From: a virus
IMG/VR virus record: IMGVR_UViG_3300027763_002006
Location: 1 to 64,000 of that record
Length of the DNA stretch: 64,000 nt
Reading direction: 5' to 3' (one strand)
In this document: positions 56,775-64,000 of the stretch, piece after piece
Layout of the letters: each line of letters starts with the position of its first letter
Numbering within the stretch: the first letter of the stretch is position 1
Position numbers and translations under genes: made by a program
Notes under the pieces: generated by a model
What the model was told of the DNA's origin: nothing
Database searches by the model: none
What the model saw: only the letters and a program-made list of their open reading frames with translations

Positions 56775-57198
56775 TTAATAAACTTTGTTTAACTAATTCT
56801 TTGTAATCAGTGATACCTCTACTGGCAAGATAATAATTATCCTCGGGTTTTAATGTTCCTAGAGCATTTCCATGATTAGCAATAATATTACTATTAGCAA
56901 TAAACATTTCAGGACGAGCTTTAATTTTACTCTTATCAAAAGGCCAACTGCGAATTTGAATATCTGTTTCAACTCCGCTGACATCTTTAGGTACATCTAA
57001 TGTACAAACACAATCTACTTCACTGACGCCTTCTGCGTAGATATAAATCTTAACTTTAAATTTTGTATCGGGAAAAGGTTTTAGTTTGATGTTAGCAATA
57101 CATTTACCTTCAGTCTGAATGAATACAAATTCATACTCGGGTCGTGTAGGAACTAATACTAAATCCAAATTGTCGGCATCTAAATATACTTTACGCAT
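56767..57198 (-). CDS. sufD: Truncated SufD-like protein
   Basis: A 143-residue protein aligned with only the C-terminal part of SufB/SufD: SKIKARPEMFIANSNIIANHG (the K-A-R-P-x-x-x-I...A-x-H-G motif) followed by NYYLASRGI. Cellular SufD is about 420 residues, with a central beta-helix. Here the helix is reduced to a short beta segment (residues 20-90). It retains the C-terminal helices that bind SufC. It could dock SufC in a SufB-SufC-mini-SufD complex. Position between sufC and sufS matches the cellular order. Confidence 0.8.
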   Translation of the reverse strand: MRKVYLDADNLDLVLVPTRPEYEFVFIQTEGKCIANIKLKPFPDTKFKVKIYIYAEGVSEVDCVCTLDVPKDVSGVETDIQIRSWPFDKSKIKARPEMFIANSNIIANHGNALGTLKPEDNYYLASRGITDYKELVKQSLLNA

Positions 57199-57844
57199 TA
57201 CTTAAATCCAATTTGTTAGCACCATATAATTCTTGTAGTTCTTTATCATGTGTGACTAACAATACACATCCACGTCGATTTTTAGTTTCTTGAATTAAAT
57301 CAATTATTTTTTGACGGCTGCTTTGTTCTAATCCGCTGTCGGGTTCGTCCAATAGTAAGACTTGTGTTTTGCCTTGTAGATATACGGCCTGTGTGAGTTC
57401 ATTCTTTTTACGCTCGCCACCGCTGGCACCATTATTGAACTGTCTTTTCTCCCAACCTTCGGGCAAGCCAATCCATTTAAATAATGACTTAGTAAGTTTG
57501 ATTAATTCACCGGTACTACCTGCAACGTTTTGCACTTTTTGTATTTCTTTAAACAATGTCATAGTATTAATGCCATCAATGGCAGGAGGACTTTGATGCG
57601 CCATGAATACTCCTGCTTGACTACGATCATGACAAAGCATGTCAATTATTTCTCCACTGAGAATTTTAATACTGCCTGTGGCATTAATATCTGGTCTACC
57701 CATAATAGTATGTAGCAAGGTCGATTTACCACTGCCGTTTGGTCCTGTGATCAACAAACATTCCCCTGGCTCTACTGTAAAACTAATATTGTTTAAAATT
57801 TGTTTATCGCTGATACTTGCTGATAGATTGCTTACTTTAATCAT
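57191..57844 (-). CDS. sufC: SufC ABC-type ATPase
   Basis: A 217-residue ATPase that powers the SufBCD scaffold. Walker A LLITGPNGSGKSTLLHTI near residue 31-48, Q-loop VFMAHQSPPAI near 80, signature NGASGGERKKNELTQA near 140-155, Walker B VLLLDEPDSGLEQ, and switch His in LLVTHDKE. The S-G-G-E-R-K-K-N-E signature and D-S-G-L ending are specific for SufC. Slightly shorter than E. coli SufC (248). Overlaps its neighbours on both sides by 8 bases. Confidence 0.94.
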   Translation of the reverse strand: MIKVSNLSASISDKQILNNISFTVEPGECLLITGPNGSGKSTLLHTIMGRPDINATGSIKILSGEIIDMLCHDRSQAGVFMAHQSPPAIDGINTMTLFKEIQKVQNVAGSTGELIKLTKSLFKWIGLPEGWEKRQFNNGASGGERKKNELTQAVYLQGKTQVLLLDEPDSGLEQSSRQKIIDLIQETKNRRGCVLLVTHDKELQELYGANKLDLSNA

Positions 57845-58142
57845 TTAATAAAACTTCCAGTTCGCCAGCTTGGTACATTTCCATCATAATATCACTACCG
57901 CCAATGAATTCGCCCTTGATATATAATTGTGGAACAGTGGGCCAATTGCTGAATTGTTTGATGTTTGATCTCAAAGCATTGTCGGCTAAAACATTGCGAC
58001 TTTCAAATTGTTCAACATTACAAGCTCGTAAAATTTTTGTGGCCTGCTGACTGAATCCGCATTCTGGAAATTGTGGCGTACCTTTCATAAACAGTACTAC
58101 CTTGTTTGTTTCTACCAATTGTTTAATCTCTTCTAAGTTCAT
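57837..58142 (-). CDS. grxD: Monothiol CGFS glutaredoxin (Grx4/GrxD type)
   Basis: A 101-residue monothiol glutaredoxin. The family binds a bridged [2Fe-2S] cluster with glutathione and passes it on. The hallmark is [19 protein letters not shown] with C-G-F-S, and [20 protein letters not shown] downstream for glutathione binding. Length is typical (about 105-115). Its insertion between SufB and SufC by ATGA overlap ties it to the same assembly line. Confidence 0.95.
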   Translation of the reverse strand: MNLEEIKQLVETNKVVLFMKGTPQFPECGFSQQATKILRACNVEQFESRNVLADNALRSNIKQFSNWPTVPQLYIKGEFIGGSDIMMEMYQAGELEVLLND

Positions 58143-59554
58143 CCTATGCTTCCTTCCATGGTTACTGCTAGTAATTTATTCGCTTCCGCCGCAAATTCTA
58201 AAGGCAATGTGTTTAATACACTACGGCAAAAGCCGTTGACAATGGCACTTGCTGCCTGCTCAGGATCTAATCCTCTAGTGGCTAGATAATATAATTCTTC
58301 ATCACTTACTCTGCCTGTTGTTGCTTCATGCTCAATTTGCGCCGAATCGTTTCTGCAATCTGTGTAAGGAACAGTATTGCTACGACTGTTGTCGCCAATC
58401 ATCAAACTATCGCATTGCGTGTAGTTACGAGCATTTTTAGCACCTGGATTCATTCGCACAAGTCCACGATAAGTCATGGTGCTGTTACCTATGCTAATAC
58501 CTTTGCTGATAATTTTACTGCGAGTATTAGCACCGATGTGAATCATTTTTGTACCAGTGTCAGCTTGTTGATGACCTTTGGTAACGGCCACTGAGTAAAA
58601 CTCTCCGGTACTCCCTTCCCCTTGCAGTATGCAACTTGGGTACTTCCAGGTAATGGCTGATCCTGTTTCCACCTGAGTCCAACTAACTCTACTTTTAACT
58701 CCACGACAGTGGGCACGTTTTGTGACAAAGTTGTAAACGCCACCGACCCCGTGTTCGTTGCCTGGGTACCAATTTTGTACAGTTGAATATTTAATCTCTG
58801 CCCTATCAAGGGTAATAAGTTCGACGACTGCGGCATGTAACTGATTCTCGTCACGTTGGGGTGCTGTACATCCTTCCAAGTAAGATACATAACTATCCTT
58901 GTCTGCTATAATTAAGGTGCGTTCGAACTGACCGCTACCTGCACTATTAATTCTAAAATAAGTGCTTAACTCCAAAGGGCATCGTTTACCTTCTGGAATA
59001 TATACAAAACTGCCATCACTGAACACTGCGGAGTTGATACAGGCAAACCAATTGTCACCTTGAGGTACAACTGAGCCTAAATATTCTTTAACTAGTTCTG
59101 GATGATCTTGTACTGCTTCTGTAAAACTGCAAAAGATAATTCCTTCTTCTGCTAGTTTAGCTTTGTATGTTGTGCCAATACTGACACTGTCAAACACAGC
59201 ATCAACTGCTACACCTGCAAGTTTAGCACGTTCATGTAATGGGATACCTAGACGTTCAAAGTCATCTAAAATCTCCTGCGGGACTTCATCTAAACTTTTA
59301 AATTGTTTCTTAGGACGACTGTGATAGTAAATGTTATCATAGTCTGGGCGTGTGTATTTTAACTCGGCCCAATCTGGCTCCTTCATAGAACTAAGTTTAT
59401 CTAACGCACCGAGTCTAAACTCTAGTAGCCAATTAGGTTCATTGTTCTTAGCACTGATAAGTCTGACAGTGTTTTCATTCAAGCCTTTGCCTGTCAATTC
59501 ACTTTCGACATTAGTAGTAAACCCTGCGGTGTATTCTTGCTCTAATTCATTCAT
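58139..59554 (-). CDS. sufB: SufB scaffold protein
   Basis: A 471-residue SufB, the scaffold on which Fe-S clusters are built with SufC and SufD. Visible: [61 protein letters not shown] and ASAIVNGFC, all diagnostic. The sulfur-accepting Cys lies in N-Y-T-Q-C-D-S. Length is close to E. coli SufB (495). The ATG at [11 protein letters not shown] is chosen over an in-frame start 15 codons upstream that would overlap the next gene further. First SUF gene in reading order. Confidence 0.96.
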   Translation of the reverse strand: MNELEQEYTAGFTTNVESELTGKGLNENTVRLISAKNNEPNWLLEFRLGALDKLSSMKEPDWAELKYTRPDYDNIYYHSRPKKQFKSLDEVPQEILDDFERLGIPLHERAKLAGVAVDAVFDSVSIGTTYKAKLAEEGIIFCSFTEAVQDHPELVKEYLGSVVPQGDNWFACINSAVFSDGSFVYIPEGKRCPLELSTYFRINSAGSGQFERTLIIADKDSYVSYLEGCTAPQRDENQLHAAVVELITLDRAEIKYSTVQNWYPGNEHGVGGVYNFVTKRAHCRGVKSRVSWTQVETGSAITWKYPSCILQGEGSTGEFYSVAVTKGHQQADTGTKMIHIGANTRSKIISKGISIGNSTMTYRGLVRMNPGAKNARNYTQCDSLMIGDNSRSNTVPYTDCRNDSAQIEHEATTGRVSDEELYYLATRGLDPEQAASAIVNGFCRSVLNTLPLEFAAEANKLLAVTMEGSIG

Positions 59555-59754
59555 CGTTTTAATATATCGAACATGTTGCCATATTCGTATCGTGACCAAT
59601 CATCGTGATCAACATAGGTGTTGATTTTTCTGCGATAAATCCGCTTACCCCAAACACGTTCATTATCGACGGTGTAAACTGGATGCCAAGCAAACCAAAT
59701 CGTCCAAGGTGCCATTTTTATCTTTCTAGCAACATTGCCAATGGGATCAAACAT
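59551..59754 (-). CDS. Small phage protein preceding sufB
   Basis: A 67-residue basic/aromatic protein: [20 protein letters not shown], then [20 protein letters not shown] and [12 protein letters not shown] recall this type as conserved in T4-like phages; role unknown. The ATG follows GGAG closely and overlaps the upstream stop as TAATG. It ends with an ATGA overlap into sufB. Confidence 0.6.
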   Translation of the reverse strand: MFDPIGNVARKIKMAPWTIWFAWHPVYTVDNERVWGKRIYRRKINTYVDHDDWSRYEYGNMFDILKR

Positions 59755-60089
59755 TAACTCCACCGCAACATAAACATCATCTTTTCTTCTTTGCTACCAA
59801 ATTCCAGAATCATACCAGTATTATTAAATCGAATATTACTTTCTCTGCACCACTCTATCATATCTGATTCGTTGTCTACATAATACTCGTAGTCGGTGAT
59901 CAAAAGTATAGGCATATCCATGACACCTAATTTTGCATCTACAAATCTATAACCTTGTTCTTTCAACATTCTATGTGCCGTGTTAGCTGATTTGAGCACC
60001 TTAGCAACGCGGTCGCCCTGTGCTTCTTCTATCCATACTTCCCAACATAGCTTAGAACTGTTATAATGTGCAGTGGGATTACTTGACAT
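59754..60089 (-). CDS. Hypothetical protein
   Basis: A 111-residue alpha/beta protein: SSNPTAHYNSSKLCWEVWIEE, then KLGVMDMPILLITDYEYYVD and an aromatic end MMFMLRWS. No motif recognised. The ATG is preferred over an in-frame TTG two codons upstream. Tightly packed between overlapping small genes upstream of the SUF operon. Confidence 0.55.
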   Translation of the reverse strand: MSSNPTAHYNSSKLCWEVWIEEAQGDRVAKVLKSANTAHRMLKEQGYRFVDAKLGVMDMPILLITDYEYYVDNESDMIEWCRESNIRFNNTGMILEFGSKEEKMMFMLRWS

Positions 60090-60330
60090 CGCCAAATTTT
60101 AATTTATATATCACTGCTTCTTCATCTTCAAACACTGCTGTAATATTATATTGATATCCATAATAGTAGTCAGCACCAGGAAGCATTTGGTGGTACGTCA
60201 AATCTTTTGCTTTCTCTTTAACATACTTACCATGATCGGTCTGTAACCAGTCGTGTGCAACTGCACCCAGATATATGTCCGGGTCTTCTACATCCCCTAC
60301 TCTCAGTGTCTTGACAACCAACTTGATCAT
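60079..60330 (-). CDS. Hypothetical small phage protein
   Basis: An 83-residue protein with LRVGDVEDPDIYLGAVAHDW, then LPGADYYYGYQYNITAVFED. Probably a small beta-rich fold; no family recognised. It overlaps both neighbours by 4-11 bases, a sign of real coding. Confidence 0.55.
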   Translation of the reverse strand: MIKLVVKTLRVGDVEDPDIYLGAVAHDWLQTDHGKYVKEKAKDLTYHQMLPGADYYYGYQYNITAVFEDEEAVIYKLKFGDVK

Positions 60331-60647
60331 TTAAAAATGATAAGTGCCATTATACATGCTTGAATAAAAAATCCAAAGCCAATTGTAACAATATTTAAAA
60401 TATCTTTGCTGATAGTTGCTTTAACAAAAAACAAAAACAATCCTGCCCAGGCTAATAATACCAAATCAACTGGTGGAGTCTTTTCAGTAAGCCCCGTTAA
60501 AATAGCAATTAACGTGGGAATGGTAGCCAAGTGTATAAGGATAACAGCCACCCATCCTAATGTTTCTGCACTAACAGTTACTAATTGTTCTTTCAGCGTT
60601 TTAGCTGAGTTATTTGTAAACTCGTTGATTTTTTCGATAAAGTTCAT
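60327..60647 (-). CDS. Membrane protein, three hydrophobic segments
   Basis: About 106 residues: an amphipathic N-terminal region (FIEKINEFTNNSAKTLKEQL) and three membrane segments (about residues 28-48, 60-77, 83-105). This layout, with SAETLGWVAVILIHLATIPT, could be a holin-like or host-membrane-modifying protein next to the SleB hydrolase. The start at MNFIEK is the best ATG; a longer in-frame form would overlap the SleB gene. Confidence 0.6.
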   Translation of the reverse strand: MNFIEKINEFTNNSAKTLKEQLVTVSAETLGWVAVILIHLATIPTLIAILTGLTEKTPPVDLVLLAWAGLFLFFVKATISKDILNIVTIGFGFFIQACIMALIIFK

Positions 60648-60658
60648 TTCAGTCTTTC

Positions 60659-61183
60659 TTACTTGTAAAATATATGATTGCCGATAGTGGCTACTTTTTC
60701 TTTCTTCCATCCCGGATTGATATATGTTCCGTGAAAGTAAAGAGCGTGTTTTAGACTGGGTAGTCTAAATTTTTCCAGTAAAACTTGTTTTGCAACAATC
60801 TCGCTTTCACGATAAGCGGCCATGTTTTTAGGTTTTCTTACATCGCCATTGCAGTACCAACTAAATTGGCACAGTCCCATGGCATTGTCTTTTTGGTAAA
60901 CAACTTTGCAGATATCACTGGGAAATTTTCCACTTTCAGCACGATTAATAGTAACCTGTGCCACTGCAACTTTACCTTCAAAAGGTTCGTGTCCTGCTTC
61001 GTAGTAAATGTTTCTAGTCAAACAGTCGAGTTGAGTATTGCGAACTTCGGCAGTGATCTCACTGGGATTTAAATTTTGGGCTGCTTTCAGTGACGTTACT
61101 TTGTAGTCATATGCATATCTTGCTACAAAAACTACCAGCATCAGTCCTACAAAAGTAGCAATGATTTTCATGATGCGTATCAT
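60659..61183 (-). CDS. SleB/CwlJ-type cell-wall hydrolase with signal anchor
   Basis: A 174-residue endolysin-like protein. Residues 1-24 form a signal anchor (IMKIIATFVGLMLVVFVARY). The Hydrolase_2 domain follows: CLTRNIYYEAGHEPFEGKVA near 54-73 with the catalytic Glu, VAQVTINRAESGKFPSDIC, and CQFSWYCNGDVRKP. The family cuts peptidoglycan as a lytic transglycosylase or amidase-type enzyme. A signal-anchor form would be exported by host Sec and activated on lysis. Odd for a lysis gene, it is read from a sigma70 promoter ahead of the SUF operon. GGAGGAGAC precedes the ATG. Confidence 0.85.
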   Translation of the reverse strand: MIRIMKIIATFVGLMLVVFVARYAYDYKVTSLKAAQNLNPSEITAEVRNTQLDCLTRNIYYEAGHEPFEGKVAVAQVTINRAESGKFPSDICKVVYQKDNAMGLCQFSWYCNGDVRKPKNMAAYRESEIVAKQVLLEKFRLPSLKHALYFHGTYINPGWKKEKVATIGNHIFYK

Positions 61184-61239
61184 AAGTCTCCTCCTTTTAC
61201 GCGGTTAGTTAATTACGTACCTATTACGATACATTCGTT

Positions 61240-61268
61240 ATAATAGCACTTAATGGCTTAACTGTCAA
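61240..61268 (-). promoter_or_regulatory. Sigma70 promoter of the SleB-SUF operon
   Basis: Minus-strand TTGACA, 17 bases, TATTAT, with GGAGGAGAC before the SleB ATG 55 bases on. No terminator is visible between here and 54.3 kb, so SUF genes probably share this transcript. Confidence 0.85.
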
Positions 61269-61277
61269 GTTAAATGG

Positions 61278-61583
61278 TTAAGTGTATGATTTTTTGGAAG
61301 GCATGCTGAAACCTTCTCCGGCGCCAAGAACACAGGCTGTTTCTTTGTTGAATTGGATTATAGTCCAAGTTTTGGTTTCTTGATTAACAAACAATGAATA
61401 GTTTGATGCTTTACTATCCTTTTCTGTGCCGAACCAAATGGGCGATTCTTCATAGTCTCGTCCTTTTAAAACTGAAATCATTGTTTCAGTTTTATCGCAG
61501 TAAACTTCTTTTTTTGTGGTTGCCAGTTGCGCCGATGCTGTAACAGCCACCATAGAAGTTAGAAAAATTAAAATATGTTTCAT
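61278..61583 (-). CDS. Secreted hypothetical protein
   Basis: A 101-residue protein with signal peptide MKHILIFLTSMVAVTASAQ and a small mature domain with a Cys pair: KEVYCDKTETMISVLKGR, then PIWFGTEKDSKASNYSLFV and TACVLGAGEGF. I recall similar periplasmic proteins in T4-like phages of aquatic bacteria. The start at MKHIL fits the signal peptide and the late promoter 4 bases upstream. Function unknown. Confidence 0.65.
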   Translation of the reverse strand: MKHILIFLTSMVAVTASAQLATTKKEVYCDKTETMISVLKGRDYEESPIWFGTEKDSKASNYSLFVNQETKTWTIIQFNKETACVLGAGEGFSMPSKKSYT

Positions 61584-61587
61584 AATG

Positions 61588-61595
61588 TATTTATA
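61588..61595 (-). promoter_or_regulatory. Perfect T4 late promoter, 4 bases before ATG
   Basis: Minus-strand TATAAATA, then CATT, then the ATG. The transcript would begin at or inside the start codon. Confidence 0.65.
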
Positions 61596-61660
61596 AAATA
61601 AGTCAGTATAACCATTATACGCAATTAGTTTTAATAGTACTTTACTCGACCGCATATTGT

Positions 61661-61668
61661 TTTAAATA
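61661..61668 (+). promoter_or_regulatory. Plus-strand late promoter of the Asn/Thr-repeat gene
   Basis: TTTAAATA followed 35 bases on by the ATG, with AGGAG between. It is divergent from the minus-strand late promoter 65 bases away. Confidence 0.6.
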
Positions 61669-61702
61669 CTAAAAAGCCATTAAATGGTATAGGAGTAATA
61701 TC

Positions 61703-62992
61703 ATGAAAAGAACACTTGTTACCTTTGCTTTGATAGCCATTGCAATTTCTGTATCAGCACAAACAACCAGTACATCAAGCACTGCTGGCGGTACAACCAC
61801 TGGTACCACTGGAGTTATTAATCAAGGCAGTTACGATTCAAAAACATTAGTTGACACTAATAGTACTAGTAACAGCGTTAGTACAGTGAACACTAATAAC
61901 AATAATACTGGTACAATTACCAATATTAATCAAACCACTGTTGGTAGTACCAGTACAAATACCAACAATAATAACAATGTTACCACTGGTACATTAACCA
62001 ATAACAACAACAACGTCAACAGTGGCACAATGACCAATAACAACAACAACGTCAACAGTGGCACAATGACTTATAACAATAACAACGTTAACACAGGTAC
62101 GATGACCAACAATAACAACAATGTATCTACAAGTACAAATACCAACAATAACATCAACACTGGTGACATGACTAATCGTAACATTAATACTAGCACATCG
62201 ACAAGTAACAACACCAATAGCAACACAAACTATAATTATGGTGATCAGACTGTTCGTAATATCAATTCTAATACAAGCACCAGTACAAATACAAATAACA
62301 ACATTAACACAGGTGACATGACTAATCGTAACATTAATACTAGCACTAGTACAAGTACAAATGCCAATACAAATACTAACGTTAACACAGGTGACATGAC
62401 TAATCGTAATATCCAAACTGGTGATATGACGAACAGAAATATCAACAATAGTACCAGTGCAAGTACAAGTAATAATACTAACACTAACATCAACAGTGGT
62501 ACAATGGTTAATCAAAACATTCAAAGCGGTGAGATGACTAATCGTAATATCAATGAAACAACCATAACTCAAAAGGTAATTCAACCTCCTCCAACTGCGG
62601 TTGCTCCTGCAATGATGAGTGGTGGTAATGCCGACTTATGTAGCACAGGTACTAGTGGTAGTGTACAAACACAGATCTTTGGTGTTGGTGCAGGTGGTGT
62701 TACTCGCGATTTAAATTGCGAACGTTTAAAATTATCTAAAACACTGTATGACATGGGTATGAAAGTTGCCGCTGTAGCTACTATGTGTCAAGACCGTAGA
62801 GTATTTGATGCTATGTTAGCCGCAGGTACTCCTTGCCCATATGAAGGCAAGATTGGTGAACAGGCCAAGGCAGCTTGGGAAGCAAATCCAGAAAAGTTAC
62901 CAAAACTTCAAGAGGAAAAAATAGATGAAACTTACAAGAAAGTTGGCATTGGCGCTTTGCTTGGCATTCTCGTTCACAACGCTTTCAAGTAA
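61703..62992 (+). CDS. Secreted Asn/Thr/Ser-repeat protein
   Basis: A 429-residue protein. Signal peptide MKRTLVTFALIAIAISVSAQ, then about 270 residues of low-complexity repeats with units like N-T-G-D-M-T-N-R-N-I-N and N-S-G-T-M-T-N-N-N-N, then a C-terminal domain of about 110 residues with three Cys: RDLNCERLKLSKTLYDMG, then AVATMCQDRRVFDAM and AGTPCPYEGKIGEQAKAAW. The repeats resemble asparagine/threonine-rich beta-solenoids or amyloid-like stretches. I recall the C-domain in T4-like phages of aquatic hosts. Read from a late promoter. A surface or matrix role is possible. Confidence 0.8.
   Translation: MKRTLVTFALIAIAISVSAQTTSTSSTAGGTTTGTTGVINQGSYDSKTLVDTNSTSNSVSTVNTNNNNTGTITNINQTTVGSTSTNTNNNNNVTTGTLTNNNNNVNSGTMTNNNNNVNSGTMTYNNNNVNTGTMTNNNNNVSTSTNTNNNINTGDMTNRNINTSTSTSNNTNSNTNYNYGDQTVRNINSNTSTSTNTNNNINTGDMTNRNINTSTSTSTNANTNTNVNTGDMTNRNIQTGDMTNRNINNSTSASTSNNTNTNINSGTMVNQNIQSGEMTNRNINETTITQKVIQPPPTAVAPAMMSGGNADLCSTGTSGSVQTQIFGVGAGGVTRDLNCERLKLSKTLYDMGMKVAAVATMCQDRRVFDAMLAAGTPCPYEGKIGEQAKAAWEANPEKLPKLQEEKIDETYKKVGIGALLGILVHNAFK
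61890..62570 (+). repeat. Low-complexity coding repeats rich in AAC/AAT and ACT/ACA
   Basis: Many imperfect copies of units containing CACAGGTGACATGACTAATC and ACCAATAACAACAACAACG. They encode the Asn/Thr-rich region. The opposite strand is open by composition only. Confidence 0.85.
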
Positions 62993-64000
62993 TGCTCAAA
63001 CAGATACCACTACAGGGAATCTAATTAATTCTACTGGCACAGCTACGGATACAACAAGTAAATGGAATAATGGGGTATATGTTAATTCATTGACTTGTTG
63101 GCAACCAGGTGGCCCTGGCAATTGTGGACCAAATCCTAATGTGCTACCCAACGGGCAGATTCATTTCTCGTATGGTCAAGTAGACTTAAATCAAGTCATT
63201 AACATTAATCGAGCCCTGGCCGCAGGCGGCACAGGATTACAACTCAGCGGATTCAATTTTGGTTTTACTGCTAAGAACGGCAACGGTTGGGACAATGGAC
63301 AACAAGACTATCTTGCCGCTTATGTAAAATTAAAAGATTCTGCTGGCAATCAAATTGCCAACTATGATTATAGTAGCCAAACAAATAGAAGATATAACTG
63401 GACTAACTTTAACTTCAGTGAAACATTTGCTACACCATATGTTGCTTCAGCACTGAGCACAGCGCAAGTGGGTTTCGTAGGACGCGACACTAATGGATGG
63501 GCAGGTCCTTATGGTCCGGAAATCTTCGGTGTTAGTTTTAGTTTAAAATATCGCATCGATCCTTGTGCCAATAACCCTGCATACAGTTCGAATTGTTCCG
63601 GGTTTAACAGCATAGTGACCAGCAACAATGTATTGCCTAATCCCGATGCTTGGGGCACTTCAATGAACCAAATGGTTGCTATTAATACTGCATTAAAAAA
63701 TGGCGGCTCGGGTGCAATGGTACACGGCTTTAACTATGGCTTTGATTATAATGTAGGGCAAAGTTGGTCGGGCTGTACTGCTACTAATCAAGATGGATCT
63801 TGTAGTTGGTACATGAACATTCCTGCCAGTGTAAATGCAACCGCACTATTGACTAATAGCAATAACCAAACAATAGTTTCAAAGAATCATAATTTAACAG
63901 GTGATGGCACCAGCGGATCAGTAAATGGTCAATACCTACTGCCCAGCAGTTTAAATCAGACTGCCCTTGGCAATCTAAGACTTTATGGTAATGCTTCAGG
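62925..64000 (+). CDS. Secreted structural-type protein, C-terminus outside window
   Basis: A frame open to the window edge (over 358 residues). It starts inside the end of the preceding gene, overlapping it by 68 bases in another frame, with AGAGGA 8 bases before the ATG. Signal peptide MKLTRKLALALCLAFSF with a cut near N-A-Q. The mature part has two related modules: NRALAAGGTGLQLSGFNFGF with GWDNGQQDYLAAYVKL, and NTALKNGGSGAMVHGFNYGF with GQSWSGC. It looks like a beta-rich repeat protein secreted with the Asn/Thr-repeat protein. Function unknown. Confidence 0.75.
   Translation, partial: MKLTRKLALALCLAFSFTTLSSNAQTDTTTGNLINSTGTATDTTSKWNNGVYVNSLTCWQPGGPGNCGPNPNVLPNGQIHFSYGQVDLNQVININRALAAGGTGLQLSGFNFGFTAKNGNGWDNGQQDYLAAYVKLKDSAGNQIANYDYSSQTNRRYNWTNFNFSETFATPYVASALSTAQVGFVGRDTNGWAGPYGPEIFGVSFSLKYRIDPCANNPAYSSNCSGFNSIVTSNNVLPNPDAWGTSMNQMVAINTALKNGGSGAMVHGFNYGFDYNVGQSWSGCTATNQDGSCSWYMNIPASVNATALLTNSNNQTIVSKNHNLTGDGTSGSVNGQYLLPSSLNQTALGNLRLYGNAS

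Noticed and set aside
61994-62584. 196-residue minus-strand frame opposite the Asn/Thr repeats
   Set aside because: Its Val/Ile/Cys/Thr repeats are the reverse complement of the AAC/ACT-rich coding repeats; no ribosome site or promoter.
1-64000. tRNA genes
   Set aside because: Scanned intergenic gaps for T-arm (GGTTCGAATCC-like) and acceptor pairing; none seen. A tRNAscan run would settle it.

Overview
The window reads as one continuous piece of a T4-like (Straboviridae/Kyanoviridae-type) myovirus genome. The support is a family-B DNA polymerase of the gp43 type at the left edge, a gp44-type clamp loader, a DsbA-like protein, a gp31/GroES-type co-chaperonin, UvsE, PhoH, and many copies of a T4-type late promoter (TAAATA core). 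Coding is dense and almost entirely leftward (minus strand), with frequent ATGA/TAATG overlaps. The host is probably a freshwater Gram-negative bacterium, perhaps a betaproteobacterium: the phage carries a Bug/TctC-type periplasmic solute-binding protein, spanin-like proteins, and phasin-like and MaoC-like proteins. The host assignment is inference. I see no tRNA gene, CRISPR array or insertion sequence.

Layout. 1-4.3 kb: DNA polymerase (C-terminus cut by the window edge), small membrane protein, DsbA, an orphan lysozyme C-lobe, Dps. 4.3-16.5 kb: a run of proteins that mostly begin with a short M-K/R-x-x-E-L/I type leader ending in L/I-x-E, resembling T4 capsid-targeting propeptides cut by the gp21 protease. 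Several carry enzyme folds (amidoligase, NadM-like adenylyltransferase, KxDG ligase-like, Pol-beta-like nucleotidyltransferase, HNH, possible ADP-ribosyltransferase). 16.6-21 kb: tail-fibre-like and collagen-like proteins and a GNAT gene. 21-31.4 kb: an accessory region with a nucleoside phosphorylase-like protein, ferredoxin-NADP reductase, methyltransferases, 2OG oxygenase-like proteins, an APS-kinase/nucleotidyltransferase fusion, sulfotransferase-like P-loop proteins and the Bug protein. Between two of these genes lies a small plus-strand element resembling pieces of 23S and 16S rRNA. 31.4-43.7 kb: nuclease, more leader-bearing proteins, phasin-like, UvsE, MaoC-like, holin, large fibre/structural proteins. 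43.8-50.9 kb: ClpA, spanin pair, translation initiation factor IF-1, another collagen-like fibre. 51-54.3 kb: PhoH, clamp loader, co-chaperonin, a DnaE-like fragment. 54.3-59.6 kb: a nearly complete SUF iron-sulfur assembly set (SufA/ErpA, SufT-like, SufE, SufS, short SufD, SufC, CGFS glutaredoxin, SufB). 59.6-64 kb: small proteins, a SleB-type hydrolase, and secreted repeat-rich proteins on the plus strand.

Regulation is unusually legible. Several near-consensus sigma70 promoters with 17-base spacers precede DsbA/polymerase, the phasin-like gene, UvsE, ClpA, the clamp loader and the SleB/SUF operon. TAAATA-type late promoters precede the virion genes. In at least eight cases the promoter -10 element ends only 4-7 bases before the ATG, so the mRNAs should be leaderless or nearly so. 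Together the genes suggest a phage that takes over host translation, protein quality control and Fe-S cluster supply, carries a payload of enzymes in its head, and has a large set of surface or glycan modification genes.
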